This document shows, piece after piece, positions 51,059 through 51,108 of a DNA stretch of 51,108 nt (position 1 is the stretch's first letter; the number at the start of each line of letters is the position of its first letter). Location of the stretch: the NCBI RefSeq assembly GCF_020662345.1, contig NZ_VMOA01000040.1:1-51108 (forward strand). Direction: 5' to 3'. The position numbers and the translations under genes are program-made. The notes under the pieces are model-generated. The model was not told where the DNA came from. It saw only the letters and a program-made list of their open reading frames with translations, and ran no database searches. This DNA is from Methylobacterium sp. W2. Its GTDB lineage: Bacteria > Pseudomonadota > Alphaproteobacteria > Rhizobiales > Beijerinckiaceae.

Positions 51059-51108
51059 CATCTCCGGTGCCCCTATCGGGCAAGCCCGAGATGGGGGCGG
51101 GGAGGAGC

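Overview
The window looks like a chromosomal photosynthesis gene cluster (PGC) from a GC-rich aerobic anoxygenic phototroph of the Alphaproteobacteria, most likely Methylobacterium or a close relative. This rests on gene content and order, on the oxygen-dependent cyclase acsF as the only cyclase gene seen here, on the PpaA-PpsR regulators, and on a spirilloxanthin-type carotenoid set (crtE, B, I, C, D, F, with no crtA). The species is an inference.

Layout. 1-4400 is the left border: the end of an IS5-like transposase, a small unknown protein, an outer-membrane beta-barrel protein, a tri-haem cytochrome c and a small membrane protein. 4397-8370 (minus) holds tspO, bchP, a PucC-family transporter and bchG. 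8474-10824 (minus) holds ppsR and ppaA. 11119-30932 (plus) is one long, tightly overlapped run: bchF-N-B-H-L-M, lhaA, puhA-B-C, a small ORF, acsF, puhE, hemA, bchI-D-O. 30933-34138 is a visibly AT-richer island with a 153-bp perfect direct repeat and a reverse transcriptase fused to RNase H. 34148-36910 is crtI-crtB plus a 50-aa ORF. 37112-40187 is a non-photosynthetic insert: a qorB-like gene with an HxlR regulator, then a TetR regulator with an EamA transporter. 40260-42667 (minus) is crtC-crtD. 42754-51000 (plus) is the superoperon crtE-crtF-bchC-X-Y-Z-pufQ-pufB-pufA, cut off before the expected pufL and pufM.

How it works together. HemA makes 5-aminolevulinate. BchHID(O) inserts Mg, BchM methylates, AcsF closes ring E, BchNBL reduces protochlorophyllide, BchF hydrates, BchXYZ reduces ring B, BchC oxidises, and BchG and BchP attach and reduce the tail. 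Crt enzymes make the carotenoids. PuhA and PufBA are reaction-centre and LH1 subunits; PuhB, PuhC, PuhE, LhaA and PufQ are assembly factors. Four perfect TGT-N12-ACA PpsR-type sites lie at bchG, crtI, the crtD/crtE divergent promoter and bchC, with a degenerate tandem pair before bchF, so one oxygen/light regulon is likely.

Most noteworthy: (i) the RT-RNase H gene with a long perfect repeat just upstream; (ii) GC-rich palindromic repeats lying in frame inside or at the ends of photosynthesis genes (bchB, bchD, bchM, puhE) and at the crtF start.
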